Positions 5,317 to 5,487 of a stretch of 5,487 nucleotides of DNA are shown piece by piece. How positions within the stretch are numbered: the stretch's first letter is position 1; every line of letters begins with the position of its first letter. A program made the position numbers and the translations under genes. The stretch is from an uncultured Phycisphaerales bacterium (lineage in GTDB: Bacteria; Planctomycetota; Phycisphaerae; Phycisphaerales; UBA1924): positions 1 through 5,487 of the forward strand of contig CALAFV010000073.1 in NCBI GenBank assembly GCA_937891445.1. The letters are read 5' to 3'. The notes beneath the pieces are model-generated. The model was given only the letters and a program-made list of their open reading frames with translations, was not told the DNA's origin and did no database searches.

Positions 5317-5487
5317 ATGGCCCGCACCCGCCACCGCCCCACGCTCCAGGCCGCCGTTGCCGGCTGCGCCTGCCTCGCGGCGGCCGCGGGCTGCGCCGGC
5401 TCCGGCGGGAGTGGGGGAGGCGGCGCCTCCGGCGGAAGCGAGACGATCCCCGCCGTCAACGTCACGGCGGACGCGACGCGCATCGTC
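5317..5487 (+). CDS. Putative lipoprotein, 3' partial
   Basis: The frame runs 57 codons from ATG 5317 to the window edge without a stop. GGGGGAGGA at 5301-5309 gives a strong ribosome binding site seven bases upstream. The N-terminus is basic (MARTRHRPT), then hydrophobic and Ala-rich, ending in AAAAGC with C26 as the likely lipidated Cys. A Gly/Ser linker (GSGGSGGGGASGGS) follows, typical of mature lipoproteins, and then ETIPAVNVTADATRIV, too short to assign a domain. Ala at the lipobox -3 position is less usual, so ordinary signal peptidase I export is an alternative. It follows the DUF892 gene by 26 bases and is probably in the same operon. Confidence 0.7.
   Translation, partial: MARTRHRPTLQAAVAGCACLAAAAGCAGSGGSGGGGASGGSETIPAVNVTADATRIV

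Noticed and set aside
5416..5430. Perfect 6-bp palindrome with a 3-base loop
   Set aside because: It falls in the Gly/Ser-linker codons of the lipoprotein, where repetitive GGC/TCC codons create palindromes by composition alone.

Overview
The window is very GC-rich, compactly coded bacterial DNA with strong third-position G/C bias. Nothing in it fixes the taxon. The Gly/Tyr-rich BON protein, the two-component pair, and the entericidin, DUF1328 and DUF892 genes would suit a high-GC Gram-negative with an outer membrane. Planctomycetota (Phycisphaerae-like) is my tentative guess; other high-GC Gram-negatives remain possible. I see no rRNA, tRNA, CRISPR array, transposase, phage gene or integration scar.

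Layout. (1) 2-784, +: the 3' part of a protein with a long Gly/Tyr/Ser low-complexity region followed by one BON domain, closed by a perfect 13-bp terminator-like hairpin at 803-838. (2) 1025-3260, +: a two-gene operon for an OmpR-family response regulator and a HAMP-type membrane sensor histidine kinase. The regulator frame stays open upstream to 866 and has a second plausible start at 884. (3) 3404-3943, +: a VOC (glyoxalase/dioxygenase superfamily) protein with a GTG start and an unusual Pro/Arg-rich tail. (4) 3944-4039: a convergent gap holding a very stable long hairpin. (5) 4040-4210, -: a 56-residue entericidin-like lipoprotein. (6) 4211-4551: a 341-base divergent control region without a gene. 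(7) 4552-5487, +: a likely operon of a DUF1328 membrane peptide, a DUF892 ferritin-like protein and the start of a putative lipoprotein that runs off the window.

How it fits together. BON, entericidin, DUF1328 and DUF892 (YciE/YciF-like) families are repeatedly tied to envelope, osmotic and general stress responses in other Gram-negatives. Their clustering beside a two-component system suggests an envelope-stress neighbourhood. Control of these genes by this regulator is inference; no operator sequence was identified. I do not see convincing evidence of a wholly new system. The points most worth following are the FUS-like Gly/Tyr domain joined to BON, the easily missed minus-strand entericidin gene, the convergent hairpin, and the two possible starts of the regulator.
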